Source of the DNA: Bacteroidales bacterium UBA5621
GTDB lineage: Bacteria > Bacteroidota > Bacteroidia > Bacteroidales > VadinHA17
Reading direction: 5' to 3'
Assembly: GCA_002424525.1 (NCBI GenBank)
Contig: DIKJ01000008.1
Location: 76,903-101,020, forward strand
DNA length: 24,118 nt
Shown here in pieces: positions 8,704 to 18,470 of this stretch. A program made the position numbers and the translations under genes. Positions within the stretch are counted from its first letter, which is position 1, and each line of letters begins with the position of its first letter. A model generated the notes under the pieces. The model was not told the DNA's origin, did no database searches, and saw only the letters and a list, made by a program, of their open reading frames with translations.

Positions 8704-9255
8704 TTAGTTTTTAACGTTTTTAAAAGGCAATCCAAAATGCTTGAGCAGAGCCAGGGCTTCCTCATCGCTTCCGGCGGAAGTGACAAATGTTATCTGAAGT
8801 CCCATTATTTTAGCAATCTTATCGAGATCTATCTCCGGGAAAATTATCTGCTCGGTAATCCCCAGGGTGTAATTTCCGCGTCCGTCCAGTTTGCTGTTTA
8901 TCCCCTTAAAGTCACGGATACGCGGCAGGGCAACTGAGATGAGCCTTTCAAGAAATTCATACATCCTTTCTCTTCTGAGCGTCACAGTAACGCCGATAGG
9001 CATATTCCGCCTGAGCTTGAAATTGGAAATATCCTTCGTCGACAACGTCTGGACAGCTTTCTGGCCGCTGATATCTGTAAGTTCCTTTGCACTGAATTCT
9101 ATCAGCTTCTTGTCAGCGATAGCCTGTCCGACACCCTGATTAAGGACTATTTTCTCCAGCTTGGGTACCTGCATCACGGTCGGGTAACCGAATTCTTTCA
9201 TCAATGCAGGGATGATCTCCTCTTTATATCTGGTTCTCAAAGAAGGTATATACAT
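8704..9255 (-). CDS. rplE: 50S ribosomal protein L5
   Basis: L5 (uL5) binds 5S rRNA and contacts the P-site tRNA and S13. From the ATG at 9255 the protein is 183 residues: [46 protein letters not shown]. Later blocks are [40 protein letters not shown] and [20 protein letters not shown] one codon upstream is possible. I prefer the ATG because it overlaps the rplX stop as TGATG and has AGGAG 8 nt ahead, although that site lies inside rplX coding sequence. The overlap suggests translational coupling. Confidence 0.98.
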   Translation of the reverse strand: MYIPSLRTRYKEEIIPALMKEFGYPTVMQVPKLEKIVLNQGVGQAIADKKLIEFSAKELTDISGQKAVQTLSTKDISNFKLRRNMPIGVTVTLRRERMYEFLERLISVALPRIRDFKGINSKLDGRGNYTLGITEQIIFPEIDLDKIAKIMGLQITFVTSAGSDEEALALLKHFGLPFKNVKN

Positions 9256-9578
9256 CACTTGATCTCCTCTCCTGATTTTTTTGAATAACGAACTAATTTC
9301 TCTTTCTCATTAAGCTTTTTGCCGGTTCGTGTCGGTTTCCCGGTTGCCGGGTCAATAAGCATAAGGTTTGAAATATGGACCGGAGCCTCTTTTTTTATGA
9401 TTCCTCCCTGAGGTGCTTTTGAATTTGGCTTTGTATGCCTCGATACCAGGTTAACGCTTTCAACGATAGCCCTCTCCTTCACCCTGTTCACTTCGAGTAC
9501 GCGTCCTTTCTGACCTTTAGATTCACCGGTTATTACTATAACCGTATCTCCCTTTCTTATATGACATTTCTTTTGCAT
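9255..9578 (-). CDS. rplX: 50S ribosomal protein L24
   Basis: L24 (uL24) is an early assembly initiator near the tunnel exit. The start at [31 protein letters not shown] gives 107 residues. The upstream in-frame ATG adds 16 residues that overlap rplN and look unrelated. The KOW motif is the region [25 protein letters not shown]. The conserved middle is [36 protein letters not shown]. Its TGA overlaps the rplE ATG by one base. Confidence 0.97.
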   Translation of the reverse strand: MQKKCHIRKGDTVIVITGESKGQKGRVLEVNRVKERAIVESVNLVSRHTKPNSKAPQGGIIKKEAPVHISNLMLIDPATGKPTRTGKKLNEKEKLVRYSKKSGEEIK

Positions 9579-9597
9579 CGGTGACGATTTAAATAAT

Positions 9598-9963
9598 TTA
9601 CAGCACCTCCGGTGCCAGTGATACAATCTTCATATAACCTTCACGAAGCTCCCTTGCAACCGGACCGAAGATACGCGTGCCGCGCACTTCGTCGAGGTTG
9701 GTGAGAAGTACAACGGCATTGTCGTCAAACCTGATATATGAACCATCCTGGCGGCGTATCTCCTTTCTGGTCCTCACCACCACTGCTTTGCTTACAATGC
9801 CTTTTTTTGCTTCACCGGAGGGAAGTGCACTTTTAACGGTCACAACTATCTTGTCACCAATTGTGGCATATCTTTTCTTAGTGCCGCCAAGCACCCTGAT
9901 GCACAGGACTTCCTTGGCACCTGAGTTATCGGCTACGTTTAATCTGCTCTCCTGCTGTATCAT
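9598..9963 (-). CDS. rplN: 50S ribosomal protein L14
   Basis: L14 (uL14) forms part of the subunit interface (bridges B5 and B8) and contacts L19. The length of 121 residues is standard. [44 protein letters not shown] and [47 protein letters not shown] are textbook L14 segments. The start lies 2 bp after the rpsQ stop, and there is no ribosome-binding site, which fits coupled translation. Confidence 0.99.
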   Translation of the reverse strand: MIQQESRLNVADNSGAKEVLCIRVLGGTKKRYATIGDKIVVTVKSALPSGEAKKGIVSKAVVVRTRKEIRRQDGSYIRFDDNAVVLLTNLDEVRGTRIFGPVARELREGYMKIVSLAPEVL

Positions 9964-9965
9964 GA

Positions 9966-10220
9966 CTATTTTGCTCTTTCAATTATTTCTACCAGTCTCC
10001 AGGTTTTATTCTTGCTCAGAGGCCTGGTCTCCGATATGCGCACAGTATCGCCAATATTGCATGTATTTTCTTCATCGTGAGCCATCAGGTTTTTGGTACG
10101 GTGTATGAATTTCCCGTAAATGGGGTGCTTAACCCTTCTCTCGACGGCGACGACAATCGATTTGTTCATTTTGGCGCTGACAACGACTCCGACTCGTTCT
10201 TTTCTGATTTTCCTTTCCAT
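9966..10220 (-). CDS. rpsQ: 30S ribosomal protein S17
   Basis: S17 (uS17) is an OB-fold primary binder of the 16S 5' domain. The start at [21 protein letters not shown] gives 84 residues, close to other Bacteroidota S17 proteins. A further upstream ATG (adding MRNQNRDQP) would overlap the end of rpmC and is less likely. [54 protein letters not shown] is the diagnostic core. The gap is 10 bp to rpmC and 2 bp to rplN. Confidence 0.96.
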   Translation of the reverse strand: MERKIRKERVGVVVSAKMNKSIVVAVERRVKHPIYGKFIHRTKNLMAHDEENTCNIGDTVRISETRPLSKNKTWRLVEIIERAK

Positions 10221-10230
10221 TGGTTGGTCT

Positions 10231-10434
10231 CTATTTTGATTTCTCATTCAACTCTCTCGAACGCAGCTCTGTCATAAGCCGTGCAATGGTAATTTTCAAC
10301 TGCTTAAGTTTCTGCGGATTGTCAAGAGGTGTGATAGCGTGATTCAGCTTCATACGAACCATCATCGTCTTCTCGGTATCGATGCGCTCGAGAAGATCTG
10401 CGGTGCTTAGTTCCTTTATTTCCGAAATTTTCAT
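10231..10434 (-). CDS. rpmC: 50S ribosomal protein L29
   Basis: L29 (uL29) is a short helical hairpin at the tunnel exit that, with L23, helps dock signal recognition particle and trigger factor. The protein has 67 residues: [61 protein letters not shown]. The central [20 protein letters not shown] segment is characteristic. It follows rplP by 12 bp and is 10 bp from rpsQ. Confidence 0.97.
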   Translation of the reverse strand: MKISEIKELSTADLLERIDTEKTMMVRMKLNHAITPLDNPQKLKQLKITIARLMTELRSRELNEKSK

Positions 10435-10446
10435 CTCTCTGGTTTA

Positions 10447-10869
10447 TTATTCGTGAACGTAATCGCGTCTGACAATAAATTTCGTGGTTATCGGAAATTT
10501 CTGTGCTCCGAGACGCAGAGCCTCCTTGGCAACCTCATAAGGGACTCCTTCAGCCTCAAGCAGTATTCTGCCCGGGGTAACCGGGACTACAAAGCCCTCA
10601 GGTGCTCCCTTCCCTTTTCCCATACGGACTTCGGCAGGCTTCTTGGTGATGGGTTTGTCGGGGAATACGCGGATCCATAGCTGGCCCTCACGTTTCATAT
10701 GACGGGTCACTGCCTGCCTTGCTGCCTCAATCTGCCTTCCGGTTATCCAGGTTGCCTCAAGGGCTTTAACTCCAAACGACCCGAATGCCAGCTGGTTGCC
10801 CCTCTGTGCATTACCCTTCATCTTGCCTTTCTGGGCTCTCCTGTATTTGGTCCTTTTCGGTTGTAACAT
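10447..10869 (-). CDS. rplP: 50S ribosomal protein L16
   Basis: L16 (uL16) is a late-assembly protein near the A-site tRNA elbow and the peptidyl-transferase region. The length of 140 residues is normal. [92 protein letters not shown] and [16 protein letters not shown] are all recognisable. It follows rpsC by 38 bp, one of the two largest gaps in the cluster. That gap is AT-rich and I see no promoter motif in it. Confidence 0.99.
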   Translation of the reverse strand: MLQPKRTKYRRAQKGKMKGNAQRGNQLAFGSFGVKALEATWITGRQIEAARQAVTRHMKREGQLWIRVFPDKPITKKPAEVRMGKGKGAPEGFVVPVTPGRILLEAEGVPYEVAKEALRLGAQKFPITTKFIVRRDYVHE

Positions 10870-10907
10870 GGCTCAAACTTGTTTTATTTGTTAAATTCTT
10901 TAATCGC

Positions 10908-11606
10908 TTATTTCTTCGTTTTTCTCTTCAGTCCCTTATTCTTGGCATTCCTTGCGCCAATATTGGGGCTGAGGTCCCTCTTGCCGTATACTTCGCCGTT
11001 GCATATCCAGACCTTTACTCCGATTCGGCCCACTTTTGTATGGGCTTCGGCCAGTGCATAATCGATATCGGCCCTGAAGGTATGGAGAGGAATACGTCCC
11101 TCCTTGTATGTTTCGCTCCTGGCCATTTCAGCTCCGCCAAGGCGACCTGAGATCAGAACTTTAATCCCTTCCGCTCCCATCCGCATGGTGGAGGCTATGG
11201 CCATTTTTATCGCCCTGCGGTATGAGATCTTACCCTCCACCTGACGGGCTATATTGTTTGAAACTATGTTCGCATCCAGTTCGGGGCGCTTTACTTCAAA
11301 AATATTGATCTGGACCTCCTTCTTTGTAATTTTCTTCAGCTCCTCTTTCAGCTTATCAACTTCCTGTCCCCCCTTGCCGATAATAATCCCCGGGCGGGCT
11401 GTGTTAACGGTTACCGTAATAAGCTTCAGCGTCCTTTCAATAATGATCTTTGAGATGCTGGCTTTTGCCAGTCGGGCGTTCAGGTATTCCCTGATCCTGG
11501 TATCCTCCACCAGTTTGCCCGAGAAATCTTTTCCGCCATACCAGTTTGAGTCCCAGCCTTTGATAATACCAAGCCTGTTGCCAATCGGATTAACTTTTTG
11601 TCCCAT
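10908..11606 (-). CDS. rpsC: 30S ribosomal protein S3
   Basis: S3 (uS3) forms part of the mRNA entry site and contributes to helicase activity there. The length of 232 residues is normal. [28 protein letters not shown] is the conserved start. The KH type II domain has the GKGG loop ([20 protein letters not shown]). The C-terminal domain reads [54 protein letters not shown]. It lies 5 bp after rplV. Confidence 0.99.
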   Translation of the reverse strand: MGQKVNPIGNRLGIIKGWDSNWYGGKDFSGKLVEDTRIREYLNARLAKASISKIIIERTLKLITVTVNTARPGIIIGKGGQEVDKLKEELKKITKKEVQINIFEVKRPELDANIVSNNIARQVEGKISYRRAIKMAIASTMRMGAEGIKVLISGRLGGAEMARSETYKEGRIPLHTFRADIDYALAEAHTKVGRIGVKVWICNGEVYGKRDLSPNIGARNAKNKGLKRKTKK

Positions 11607-11611
11607 CTAAA

Positions 11612-12031
11612 TTATTTTGATCTGTTTTCAACTTCCTTGTTTACACTGTCGAGCACCATTGTCACGTGGTTTGATCTCTTTCTTATCCGGTTGGCTCTTC
11701 CCTGCGGTGCGGTCCTTAACCGTTTCAGTGAACGTCCGCCGTCAACGCTAACCTCCCTTATGAAGAGTCCGCTCTCCTCAACCCTTACACCTTCATTCTT
11801 CGCCTGCCAGTTTGCGATAGCTGACAGAAGAAGCTTTTCCAGCTTTCTTGATGCTTCCTGGGGACTGAACCTCAGTATATCCAGGGCCTTGTTCACTTCC
11901 ATCCCGCTGATCATACCGGTCACAAGCCTCATTTTCCTCGGAGATGTGGGACAGTTTCTCAGAATCGCCTGGTACCTGTTTTTGGCGGCCTCACTGCGTT
12001 CTTCTGCTCTGCTTCTTTTTCTTGCACCCAT
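11612..12031 (-). CDS. rplV: 50S ribosomal protein L22
   Basis: L22 (uL22) extends a beta-hairpin into the exit tunnel, where macrolide-resistance changes occur. At 139 residues it is slightly long. The N-terminus [22 protein letters not shown] is an extension before the family core [53 protein letters not shown]. The hairpin region reads [32 protein letters not shown]. It follows rpsS by 32 bp and precedes rpsC by 5 bp. Confidence 0.98.
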   Translation of the reverse strand: MGARKRSRAEERSEAAKNRYQAILRNCPTSPRKMRLVTGMISGMEVNKALDILRFSPQEASRKLEKLLLSAIANWQAKNEGVRVEESGLFIREVSVDGGRSLKRLRTAPQGRANRIRKRSNHVTMVLDSVNKEVENRSK

Positions 12032-12063
12032 TTCTAAAAGTTTTTCAAAGTATTCATCACGTA

Positions 12064-12327
12064 CTATTTTTTACCGGCATGTCCCCTGAAAATCCGGGTA
12101 GGTGAAAATTCACCCAGCTTATGTCCGACCATATTCTCTGTTACGTAAACAGGGATAAACTTATTACCGTTATGAACTGCTATAGTATGTCCGACAAAAT
12201 CCGGCGATATCACCGATCTCCGCGACCATGTCTTGAGCACTGTTTTCTTGTGCCCCTGATTCATCTCAAGAATTCTTTTGTCTAGCTTATAGTCAATGAA
12301 GGGGCCTTTTTTAATAGATCTACTCAT
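12064..12327 (-). CDS. rpsS: 30S ribosomal protein S19
   Basis: S19 (uS19) lies in the 30S head, pairs with S13 and contacts bridge B1. The length of 87 residues is normal. [79 protein letters not shown] covers the whole conserved fold. It lies 10 bp after rplB. Confidence 0.99.
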   Translation of the reverse strand: MSRSIKKGPFIDYKLDKRILEMNQGHKKTVLKTWSRRSVISPDFVGHTIAVHNGNKFIPVYVTENMVGHKLGEFSPTRIFRGHAGKK

Positions 12328-12337
12328 AATATATCAG

Positions 12338-13162
12338 TTATTTTTTCCTTCTTTCAATAATCTGTCTGGAAGAATATTTCTTTTTGTCGCGGGTTTTGAA
12401 TCCTTTTGCAGGCACACCTTTCCGCGATCTCGGGTGACCACCGGATGCTCTTCCTTCGCCACCACCCATCGGATGATCAACGGGGTTCATTGCCACACCC
12501 CTTACTCTCGGCCTGCGGCCCTGCCAGCGGGTCCGGCCAGCCTTGCCTGATTTTTCGAGGTTATGATCAGGATTTGACACTGTGCCTATGGTGGCACGGC
12601 ATGTGGTCAGAATAATCCTGGTCTCACCCGAGGGAAGCTTGATAGTCGCATTTTTCCCTTCACGGGCTGAAAGCTGTGCGAAAGTGCCTGCACTGCGTGC
12701 GAGAGCGGCTCCTTTTCCCGGTTTCAGTTCAATGTTATGAACAATTGTGCCTAATGGTATATCGCTAAGGAACAGGGTATTGCCAATTTCCGGAGCTACA
12801 TCCCGGCCTGACATGATCTCCTGGCCGACCTGAAGACCTGCCGGAGCAATAATATATCTTTTCTCACCGTCGCTGTAGCAAACCAGTGCAATCCTCGAGG
12901 ACCTGTTGGGATCATACTCAATTGATTTTACAACAGCCGGAATCCCGTCCTTGTCCCTGAGAAAATCGATGACCCTGTACATCCTCTTATGACCACCTCC
13001 GATGTATCTCATTGTCATTTTACCGTTAACGTTCCTCCCTCCGGTCCTTTTTATCGGCCGAAGAAGGGATTTATCCGGTACAGTGCGTGTGATGGTATCA
13101 AATGCACTGATAATCTTGTGTCGCTGACCTGGTGTAACAGGTTTAATCTTTCTGACTGCCAT
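12338..13162 (-). CDS. rplB: 50S ribosomal protein L2
   Basis: L2 (uL2) is needed for subunit association and supports the peptidyl-transferase centre. The length of 274 residues is normal. The N-terminal OB-like domain includes [32 protein letters not shown]. The C-terminal domain contains [57 protein letters not shown]. The conserved histidine next to the catalytic centre ([11 protein letters not shown]) is present. It follows rplW by 8 bp and precedes rpsS by 10 bp. Confidence 0.99.
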   Translation of the reverse strand: MAVRKIKPVTPGQRHKIISAFDTITRTVPDKSLLRPIKRTGGRNVNGKMTMRYIGGGHKRMYRVIDFLRDKDGIPAVVKSIEYDPNRSSRIALVCYSDGEKRYIIAPAGLQVGQEIMSGRDVAPEIGNTLFLSDIPLGTIVHNIELKPGKGAALARSAGTFAQLSAREGKNATIKLPSGETRIILTTCRATIGTVSNPDHNLEKSGKAGRTRWQGRRPRVRGVAMNPVDHPMGGGEGRASGGHPRSRKGVPAKGFKTRDKKKYSSRQIIERRKK

Positions 13163-13170
13163 AAAGCTGT

Positions 13171-13461
13171 TTAAATATTGCTGTAAAAATCAATTTTATT
13201 ACCTTCTGCAAGAGTAACAACCGCCTTTTTAGTCGATGCCTGCTTTCCGACAAGAATACCTGATTTGGTATTGCGCTGCATTACTTTACCTCCATACCTC
13301 ATTGTATTCACAGAATCAACGGTAACACCATAGAGCTCCTCTACAGCTTTCTTTATCTGAAGCTTGTTGGCATTCTTGTTCACAAGAAAACCGTAGCGAT
13401 TGAATTTATCGCCCTGGCTTGTCATCTTTTCCGTTACTATCGGCTTAAGTAAAATATTCAT
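13171..13461 (-). CDS. rplW: 50S ribosomal protein L23
   Basis: L23 (uL23) is the tunnel-exit docking site for trigger factor and signal recognition particle. The length of 96 residues is normal. [59 protein letters not shown] is the family core. The region after it, [34 protein letters not shown], is the extended loop and last strand. It lies 13 bp after rplD and 8 bp before rplB. Confidence 0.98.
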   Translation of the reverse strand: MNILLKPIVTEKMTSQGDKFNRYGFLVNKNANKLQIKKAVEELYGVTVDSVNTMRYGGKVMQRNTKSGILVGKQASTKKAVVTLAEGNKIDFYSNI

Positions 13462-13474
13462 CTTTCAAAGTTTT

Positions 13475-14104
13475 CTAATTTTCAAGAGTCGATTGCAAAA
13501 CGTCAACTGCACTCTCCGTAAGTACGAGTGTCGAGGCTTTCATAATTGCGTATGTATTTAATTCTCCAGCAGTTATAACCTCAACACCTTCTGCATTTCG
13601 GGATGACAAATATATAGTTTTATTTTGTTCCGGTAAAACAAAGATTGATTTTTTCTTTCCTATATTCAGGTTGGCACCTATTTTTATCATTTCTTTTGTT
13701 TTCGGAGCTTCAAGGGAAAAATCCTCAAGGACAATAATATTGTTTGTAGATGCCTTATATGAAAGTGCTGATTTTCTGGCCAGTTGCTTGACTTTCCTGT
13801 TAAGCTTGAAGCCGTAGAATCTGGGGCTGGGGCCAAAAACGCGGCCGCCTCCGCGGAAGAGAGGATTTTTAATGCTGCCTGCACGTGCTGTTCCTGTTCC
13901 TTTCTGCCTTTTAATCTTCCTCGTGCTTCCGGCTATCTCACCACGCTCCTTTGACTTATGGGTACCCTGCCTGTTGCTGGCAAGAAAATGCTTCGTATCA
14001 AGATAGATTGCGTGGTCATTGGGCACGATGCCGAAAATCGTATCTTTAAGACTGATTTTCCTTCCGGTATCCTTACCGTCGATATTATGAATTGCTAATT
14101 CCAT
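13475..14104 (-). CDS. rplD: 50S ribosomal protein L4
   Basis: L4 (uL4) has a globular domain and an extended loop lining the exit tunnel. In E. coli it also autoregulates the S10 operon. The length of 209 residues is normal. [77 protein letters not shown] contains the tunnel loop. Its ATG overlaps the rplC stop as TAATG, implying coupled translation. No ribosome-binding site is visible. There is no long leader before rpsJ that could act as an L4 target of the enteric type. Confidence 0.98.
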   Translation of the reverse strand: MELAIHNIDGKDTGRKISLKDTIFGIVPNDHAIYLDTKHFLASNRQGTHKSKERGEIAGSTRKIKRQKGTGTARAGSIKNPLFRGGGRVFGPSPRFYGFKLNRKVKQLARKSALSYKASTNNIIVLEDFSLEAPKTKEMIKIGANLNIGKKKSIFVLPEQNKTIYLSSRNAEGVEVITAGELNTYAIMKASTLVLTESAVDVLQSTLEN

Positions 14105-14724
14105 TATTTTGTAATTATTACGTAACCACCCTTGGGGCCGGGGACCGGTCCCTCAACAATTATCAGGTTATTTTCGGGCATAAGTTTCATAATCCTCATG
14201 CTTATCATCATAACTTTTTCACCCCCCATTCGTCCGGCCATTCTCATTCCCGGAAGCACTCTTGAAGGGAACGATGAAGCTCCCAGGGAACCCGGTGCTC
14301 TTCCCCTGTTATGCTGTCCGTGGGTTTGTCCGCCTACGCCGCTGAAACCATGTCTTTTGACGACACCCTGAAATCCCTTGCCTTTCGACCATCCCCTGAC
14401 GTCGACATAATTATCGGGCCTGAAGAGTTCAACGGTAAGCACCTCGCCCTCACTGACCTCACCCTCAGGAAACCCGGTAAACTCGATAAGCTTCCGCCTG
14501 GGTGTTGTGCCGGTCTTTTTGAAGTGGCCCAGTTCCGCTTTGGTGGTATGCTTTTCCTTTTTTTCGCCGAATCCCAGCTGTACTGCACTATAACCGTCGC
14601 GTTCCCTGGTCTTGACCTGTGTTACCACGCATGGCCCGGCCTGAAGGACAGTGCACGGAATGTTTTTGCCGCTCTCATCAAAAACGGACGTCATTCCTAT
14701 CTTTTTTCCAATTAATCCCTGCAT
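14104..14724 (-). CDS. rplC: 50S ribosomal protein L3
   Basis: L3 (uL3) is an assembly initiator with a long loop reaching towards the peptidyl-transferase centre. I start it at [20 protein letters not shown], giving 206 residues, because this matches the family. A GTG at 14748 would add MKPEKLEK and overlap the rpsJ stop, which is possible but less likely. The central loop region [57 protein letters not shown] is diagnostic and includes the glutamine that is methylated in E. coli (GGQTHGQ context). Confidence 0.97.
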   Translation of the reverse strand: MQGLIGKKIGMTSVFDESGKNIPCTVLQAGPCVVTQVKTRERDGYSAVQLGFGEKKEKHTTKAELGHFKKTGTTPRRKLIEFTGFPEGEVSEGEVLTVELFRPDNYVDVRGWSKGKGFQGVVKRHGFSGVGGQTHGQHNRGRAPGSLGASSFPSRVLPGMRMAGRMGGEKVMMISMRIMKLMPENNLIIVEGPVPGPKGGYVIITK

Positions 14725-14744
14725 TTTTTCTAACTTTTCTGGTT

Positions 14745-15050
14745 TCACACTTTAATCTCAACTTCAACTCCGCTGGGGAGCTCAAGTTTCATCAGAGCAT
14801 CGATGGTCTTTGGTGTCGAGCTGTAGATATCGAGCAACCGCTTATAGGAAGAAAGCTGAAATTGTTCCCTGGCCTTTTTATTTACGAAGGGGGAGCGAAG
14901 AACAGTATAGATCTTCTTATGGGTGGGAAGAGGAATTGGTCCGCTGACCACCGCACCGGTTGATTTTACTGTTTTTACGATCTTTTCAGCAGACTTATCC
15001 ACCAGGTTATGATCGTAAGATTTCAGTTTAATACGAATTTTCTGACTCAT
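14745..15050 (-). CDS. rpsJ: 30S ribosomal protein S10
   Basis: S10 (uS10, NusE) lies in the 30S head and, outside the ribosome, pairs with NusB in antitermination. The length of 101 residues is normal. [66 protein letters not shown] is the full diagnostic core, including the long loop. It starts 3 bp after fusA, so the str and S10 groups are joined here. No tuf gene lies between them. Confidence 0.99.
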   Translation of the reverse strand: MSQKIRIKLKSYDHNLVDKSAEKIVKTVKSTGAVVSGPIPLPTHKKIYTVLRSPFVNKKAREQFQLSSYKRLLDIYSSTPKTIDALMKLELPSGVEVEIKV

Positions 15051-15053
15051 TTT

Positions 15054-17156
15054 TTAAAATATTTTGCCTTTTGTAATTTCCACTATTCTTTTTGCAATTT
15101 CCTGAGGAACCTCCTCATAATGTGAGAATTCCATTGTCGAGGTCGCCCTCCCTGAAGTAATGGTCCTGAGTACGGTAACATACCCGAATTTTTCGGCCAG
15201 CGGCACCTTTGCCCTGATGACCCTCGACCCGGCTTTCGTCTCCATCCCTTCAACCTTTCCCCTTCTTCTGTTGAAATCGCCGATAACATCACCAACATAC
15301 TCTTCAGGCGTAATCACTTCTGTTGACATTATCGGTTCAAGGATAACCGGGTTGCATTTCACTGCATTTTTTCTGAAAGCCTGCTTGGCAGCGATCTCAA
15401 ATGCCAGAGAATCAGAGTCTACCGGATGATATGATCCGTCACGCAGGATCACCTTGAGTCTTTCGAGCGGGAATCCGGCCAGCGGGCCGTTTACCATTGC
15501 CTCCCTGAAGCCTTTCTCAACACCGGGAATGTACTCCTTGGGGATGTTCCCGCTTTTCACCTCACTAATGAACTGAAGACCTCTTATATTATCTTCGGCC
15601 GGCATCAGTGCAAATGAGATATCTGCAAATTTGCCTCTGCCTCCGGTCTGTTTCCTGAATACCTCGCGGAACTCCGCAGCAATTGTGATTGCTTCCTTAT
15701 ATGCGACCTGCGGAACTCCCTGGTTGCACTCTATCCTGAACTCTCTCCTCAGCCGGTCAATAAGAATTTCGAGGTGCAGTTCCCCCATCCCGCTGATAAT
15801 AGTCTGCCCGCTGTCGGGATCGATTTTTACCTGGAATGTGGGATCCTCTTCGGCAAGTTTGCCGAGAGCAAGCGACAGCTTATCAACATCCGCCTGGGTC
15901 TTTGGCTCAATTGCCACACCAATCACGGGTTCCGGGAAGTCCATCGATTCCAGCAATATCGGCTTATGGATGGCACATAGTGTGTCTCCCGTCTTAAGAT
16001 CCTTGAATCCGACTCCGGCGCATATGTCTCCGGCCGAAATACTCTCTCTGGGATTCTGCTTGTTGGCATGCATCTGGAAGAGCCGGTTTATCCTTTCCCT
16101 CTTTCCGGTACGAATGTTAAGGACAGTATCGCCTGCCTTAAGAATCCCTGAATAGATGCGGAGAAACACCAGTCTTCCCACGAAAGGGTCGGTAGCGATC
16201 TTGAATGCAAGGGCCGCCAGAGGTTCCTGATCATCAGGGTGCCGGACGATCTCATTGTCATTTCTTGGATCAATGCCCTTCACTGCCCCTATATCGACAG
16301 GAGAAGGTAAAAAGGCGACAACGGCATCAAGAAGGCTCTGAACACCTTTGTTCCTGAAAGCCGCCCCGCATATCACCGGAATTATTCTCCCGCTTACGGC
16401 TGACCGTCTGATTGCACTCAGTATCTGCTCCTCGGTAAACGAATCATGATCATCCATATACCCGGCCAGGAAGGTATCATCAGTTTCGGCAACAGAGTCG
16501 ATAAGCTTTCCCCTCCACTCCCTTGCCTCTTCGTCCATCTCTGCGGGTATATCAGTGATCTCAAAGTTTGAGCCTGTAATATCGTTTTCAAAGAATACGA
16601 TGGCCTTCATTCTTATCAGATCCACAATACCCCTGAAATTTTCCTCAGCCCCTATCGGGATCTGCAGGGGAACAGGGTTGGCTCCCAGTTTTTTGTTTAT
16701 CTGGTGGACAACCCCGAAGAAGTCGGCGCCGGGACGGTCCATTTTATTAACGAACGCCAGCCTCGGAACACCATATTTGTTAGCCTGCCGCCATACTGTT
16801 TCCGACTGAGGCTCAACACCCCCGACAGCACAAAATACTGCAACAGCGCCATCCAGGACCCTGAGCGATCTTTCGACCTCAACAGTAAAATCAACATGGC
16901 CGGGAGTATCTATTATATTTATCTTGTACTCCTCTCCCCTGAACTTCCAGAATGTGGTTGTCGCAGCGGATGTTATAGTAATACCTCTCTCCTGCTCCTG
17001 AACCATCCAGTCCATCTGGGCATTTCCGTCATGTACCTCTCCCATCCGGTGCGTCCTGCCAGTATAGAACAGAATACGTTCTGTAGTGGTGGTCTTTCCG
17101 GCATCGATGTGAGCCATGATTCCGATGTTTCTGGTATATTTCAGGTTTGGGTCCAT
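15054..17156 (-). CDS. fusA: Elongation factor G (canonical, EF-G1)
   Basis: EF-G catalyses translocation of tRNA and mRNA with GTP hydrolysis, and with RRF recycles ribosomes. The 700-residue protein has all motifs: P-loop AHIDAGKT (15-22), switch [11 protein letters not shown] (about 56-65), DTPGH (83-87, with catalytic His87) and NKMD (137-140). Domain II starts near residue 300 and domain III near 400. Domain IV contains [16 protein letters not shown] and DGSYHPVDS. Domain V contains [20 protein letters not shown] and [16 protein letters not shown]. This intact enzyme contrasts with the altered paralogue at 18471-20627. The gap to rpsG is 26 bp. Confidence 0.99.
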   Translation of the reverse strand: MDPNLKYTRNIGIMAHIDAGKTTTTERILFYTGRTHRMGEVHDGNAQMDWMVQEQERGITITSAATTTFWKFRGEEYKINIIDTPGHVDFTVEVERSLRVLDGAVAVFCAVGGVEPQSETVWRQANKYGVPRLAFVNKMDRPGADFFGVVHQINKKLGANPVPLQIPIGAEENFRGIVDLIRMKAIVFFENDITGSNFEITDIPAEMDEEAREWRGKLIDSVAETDDTFLAGYMDDHDSFTEEQILSAIRRSAVSGRIIPVICGAAFRNKGVQSLLDAVVAFLPSPVDIGAVKGIDPRNDNEIVRHPDDQEPLAALAFKIATDPFVGRLVFLRIYSGILKAGDTVLNIRTGKRERINRLFQMHANKQNPRESISAGDICAGVGFKDLKTGDTLCAIHKPILLESMDFPEPVIGVAIEPKTQADVDKLSLALGKLAEEDPTFQVKIDPDSGQTIISGMGELHLEILIDRLRREFRIECNQGVPQVAYKEAITIAAEFREVFRKQTGGRGKFADISFALMPAEDNIRGLQFISEVKSGNIPKEYIPGVEKGFREAMVNGPLAGFPLERLKVILRDGSYHPVDSDSLAFEIAAKQAFRKNAVKCNPVILEPIMSTEVITPEEYVGDVIGDFNRRRGKVEGMETKAGSRVIRAKVPLAEKFGYVTVLRTITSGRATSTMEFSHYEEVPQEIAKRIVEITKGKIF

Positions 17157-17182
17157 ATTCAGCCTTCCAATCGGATAAAAAA

Positions 17183-17659
17183 TCAGAAACGGAAATGGGC
17201 AAAAGCTTTATTTGCCTCAGCCATCCTGTGTGTATCCTCTTTCTTTTTATATGCTCCGCCTTCCTGCTTATAGGCTGCCATCAGTTCTGCGGCAAGCCGT
17301 TCAGCCATTGAATGCCCTGCCCTCTTTCTGGCAAAGGATATCATGTTCTTCATGCTGATGCTAACCTTTCTGTCAGGACGAATTTCCATAGGAACCTGGA
17401 AAGTTGCTCCTCCCACCCTCCGGGCTTTGACTTCAACCTGGGGTGTTACATTATCGAGGGCCTGCCTGAATATTTCGATAGGAGTCTTCCCTTCGTTCTT
17501 AAATTTGTCACCAACAATTTCAAGGGAGTCGTAGAAGATTTTGAAAGCCAGATTCTTCTTGCCATTATACATAAGATTATTAACAAACCTGGTCACATGC
17601 GGATCGTTATATTTCGGATCCGGTAACAGAATCCTCTTCTTTGGTTTTGCCTTTCTCAT
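17183..17659 (-). CDS. rpsG: 30S ribosomal protein S7
   Basis: S7 (uS7) nucleates assembly of the 30S head and lies at the E site. The length of 158 residues is normal. [49 protein letters not shown] and [76 protein letters not shown] are diagnostic. An AAGGA lies 8 nt before the ATG, one of the few purine-rich sites here. The gap to rpsL is 22 bp. Confidence 0.99.
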   Translation of the reverse strand: MRKAKPKKRILLPDPKYNDPHVTRFVNNLMYNGKKNLAFKIFYDSLEIVGDKFKNEGKTPIEIFRQALDNVTPQVEVKARRVGGATFQVPMEIRPDRKVSISMKNMISFARKRAGHSMAERLAAELMAAYKQEGGAYKKKEDTHRMAEANKAFAHFRF

Positions 17660-17681
17660 TATCTTATTCCTTTAACTGTTG

Positions 17682-18056
17682 TTATTTCTTTGGCCTCTTG
17701 GTACCATATTTCGATCTTCTCTGACTGCGCCCGTCAACTCCTGAGGTATCAAGGGCTCCCCTGATGAGATGGTAACGGACACCCGGAAGATCTTTTACCC
17801 TTCCGCCTCTAATGAGCACTATAGAGTGCTCCTGCAGGTTATGTCCCTCCCCGGGTATATAAGCGTTGACTTCCTTCTGGTTTGTAAGCCTTACCCTGGC
17901 CACCTTCCTCATGGCAGAATTGGGTTTTTTAGGCGTGGTTGTATAGACACGCACACATACACCTCTTCTCTGAGGACATGAATCCAGTGCAGGAGCCTTG
18001 CTTTTGTCTACCAGCTTCTTCCTGCCTTTTCTTACTAACTGCTGAATTGTCGGCAT
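17682..18056 (-). CDS. rpsL: 30S ribosomal protein S12
   Basis: S12 (uS12) monitors codon-anticodon pairing at the A site. The 124-residue protein begins [34 protein letters not shown]. The streptomycin-related loops are wild type: [12 protein letters not shown] around residues 40-51 keeps both lysines, and [14 protein letters not shown] around 83-96 keeps the lysine and the aspartate that can be methylthiolated (Asp89). It is the first gene of the leftward cluster, about 40 bp downstream of a strong Bacteroidota-type promoter. No Shine-Dalgarno sequence precedes the start. Confidence 0.99.
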   Translation of the reverse strand: MPTIQQLVRKGRKKLVDKSKAPALDSCPQRRGVCVRVYTTTPKKPNSAMRKVARVRLTNQKEVNAYIPGEGHNLQEHSIVLIRGGRVKDLPGVRYHLIRGALDTSGVDGRSQRRSKYGTKRPKK

Positions 18057-18102
18057 AAATCCAATTAATTTAACTTAAATTTTTACTTAAAAAAATGGTT
18101 TG

Positions 18103-18134
18103 CAAAGGTATTGTTTTTATTTCTTATTTTACAA
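18103..18134 (-). promoter_or_regulatory. Promoter of the rpsL-led ribosomal cluster
   Basis: On the minus strand TACCTTTG (18110-18103) is a perfect match to the Bacteroidota -7 consensus TAnnTTTG. A TTG at 18134-18132 lies 21 bp upstream, the expected place for the -33 element. Transcription would start a few bases past 18103, giving an AU-rich leader of roughly 40 nt before rpsL. An A/T-rich stretch separates the two elements. Position, consensus and context agree well. Confidence 0.8.
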
Positions 18135-18172
18135 GCAACTGCTTTAAATTTTCAATTACACGCTGAATTACA

Positions 18173-18219
18173 AGCCTGATGGGCATGAACACTGCCTGCA
18201 TCAGGCTGCTCAGCCTGAT
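18173..18219. repeat. AGCCTGAT repeat set able to form two alternative hairpins
   Basis: AGCCTGATG (18173-18181) is the exact reverse complement of CATCAGGCT (18199-18207). A second copy, CAGCCTGAT (18211-18219), is the exact reverse complement of ATCAGGCTG (18200-18208). The middle arm can therefore pair with either flank but not both, one hairpin having a 17-nt loop and the other a very tight loop. The set could be an RNA switch, a pair of operator sites for a dimeric regulator, or a degraded repeat. No T-tract follows on the plus strand. Confidence 0.6.
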
Positions 18220-18362
18220 CCGAACTCAATATTTCTTACCAATAATTGTAAGTTGTCGACAGGTACCTTCCCGATCTCTTCCTGATGAAAAAATTTTGTA
18301 AACTTACCCTGAAGAAAAAACCGGTACTCCTGCGTTTCAAAAAACTGGTGCAAAGAAAATAA

Positions 18363-18370
18363 TAATTTTG
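18363..18370 (+). promoter_or_regulatory. Candidate -7 element for the EF-G paralogue (distal)
   Basis: TAATTTTG fits TAnnTTTG on the plus strand, about 100 bp before the ATG. A TTG at the expected -33 distance is not evident, so support is weak. If used, the leader would be about 95 nt. Confidence 0.3.
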
Positions 18371-18409
18371 GAATTAAAGCCGCTTTCTGAAACTGTTTTA
18401 AAAAATTAT

Positions 18410-18417
18410 TATTTTTG
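18410..18417 (+). promoter_or_regulatory. Candidate -7 element for the EF-G paralogue (proximal)
   Basis: TATTTTTG fits TAnnTTTG on the plus strand and would give a leader of about 45-50 nt. No good -33 TTG is visible. A missing -33 would be compatible with an activator-dependent promoter, but AT-rich DNA also produces chance matches. Confidence 0.3.
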
Positions 18418-18470
18418 TCCCCTCAAAATCCGCCTGAAGATATAACTTTAAACAAAACTCCGACAACGAT

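Larger units (their letters stand above)
18057..18470. other. Divergent intergenic region between rpsL and the EF-G paralogue
   Basis: These 414 bp hold no convincing gene. The left end is very AT-rich and contains the rpsL promoter. The middle (18173-18219) contains three copies of an 8-bp word in mixed orientation. The right end is AT-rich with two TAnnTTTG matches on the plus strand ahead of the EF-G paralogue. It is by far the longest non-coding stretch in the window. Confidence 0.9.

Noticed and set aside
14725..14748. GTG start for rplC, eight codons upstream
   Set aside because: The extra residues MKPEKLEK do not match L3 proteins, which begin at [12 protein letters not shown]. The ATG at 14724 is better.
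15050..15060. S10-type autoregulatory leader before rpsJ
   Set aside because: rpsJ starts 3 bp after fusA, leaving no room for an enteric-style leader in the gap.
18235..18252. Small CTTAC...GTAAG inverted repeat in the divergent region
   Set aside because: Five-base arms in AT-rich DNA are expected by chance.
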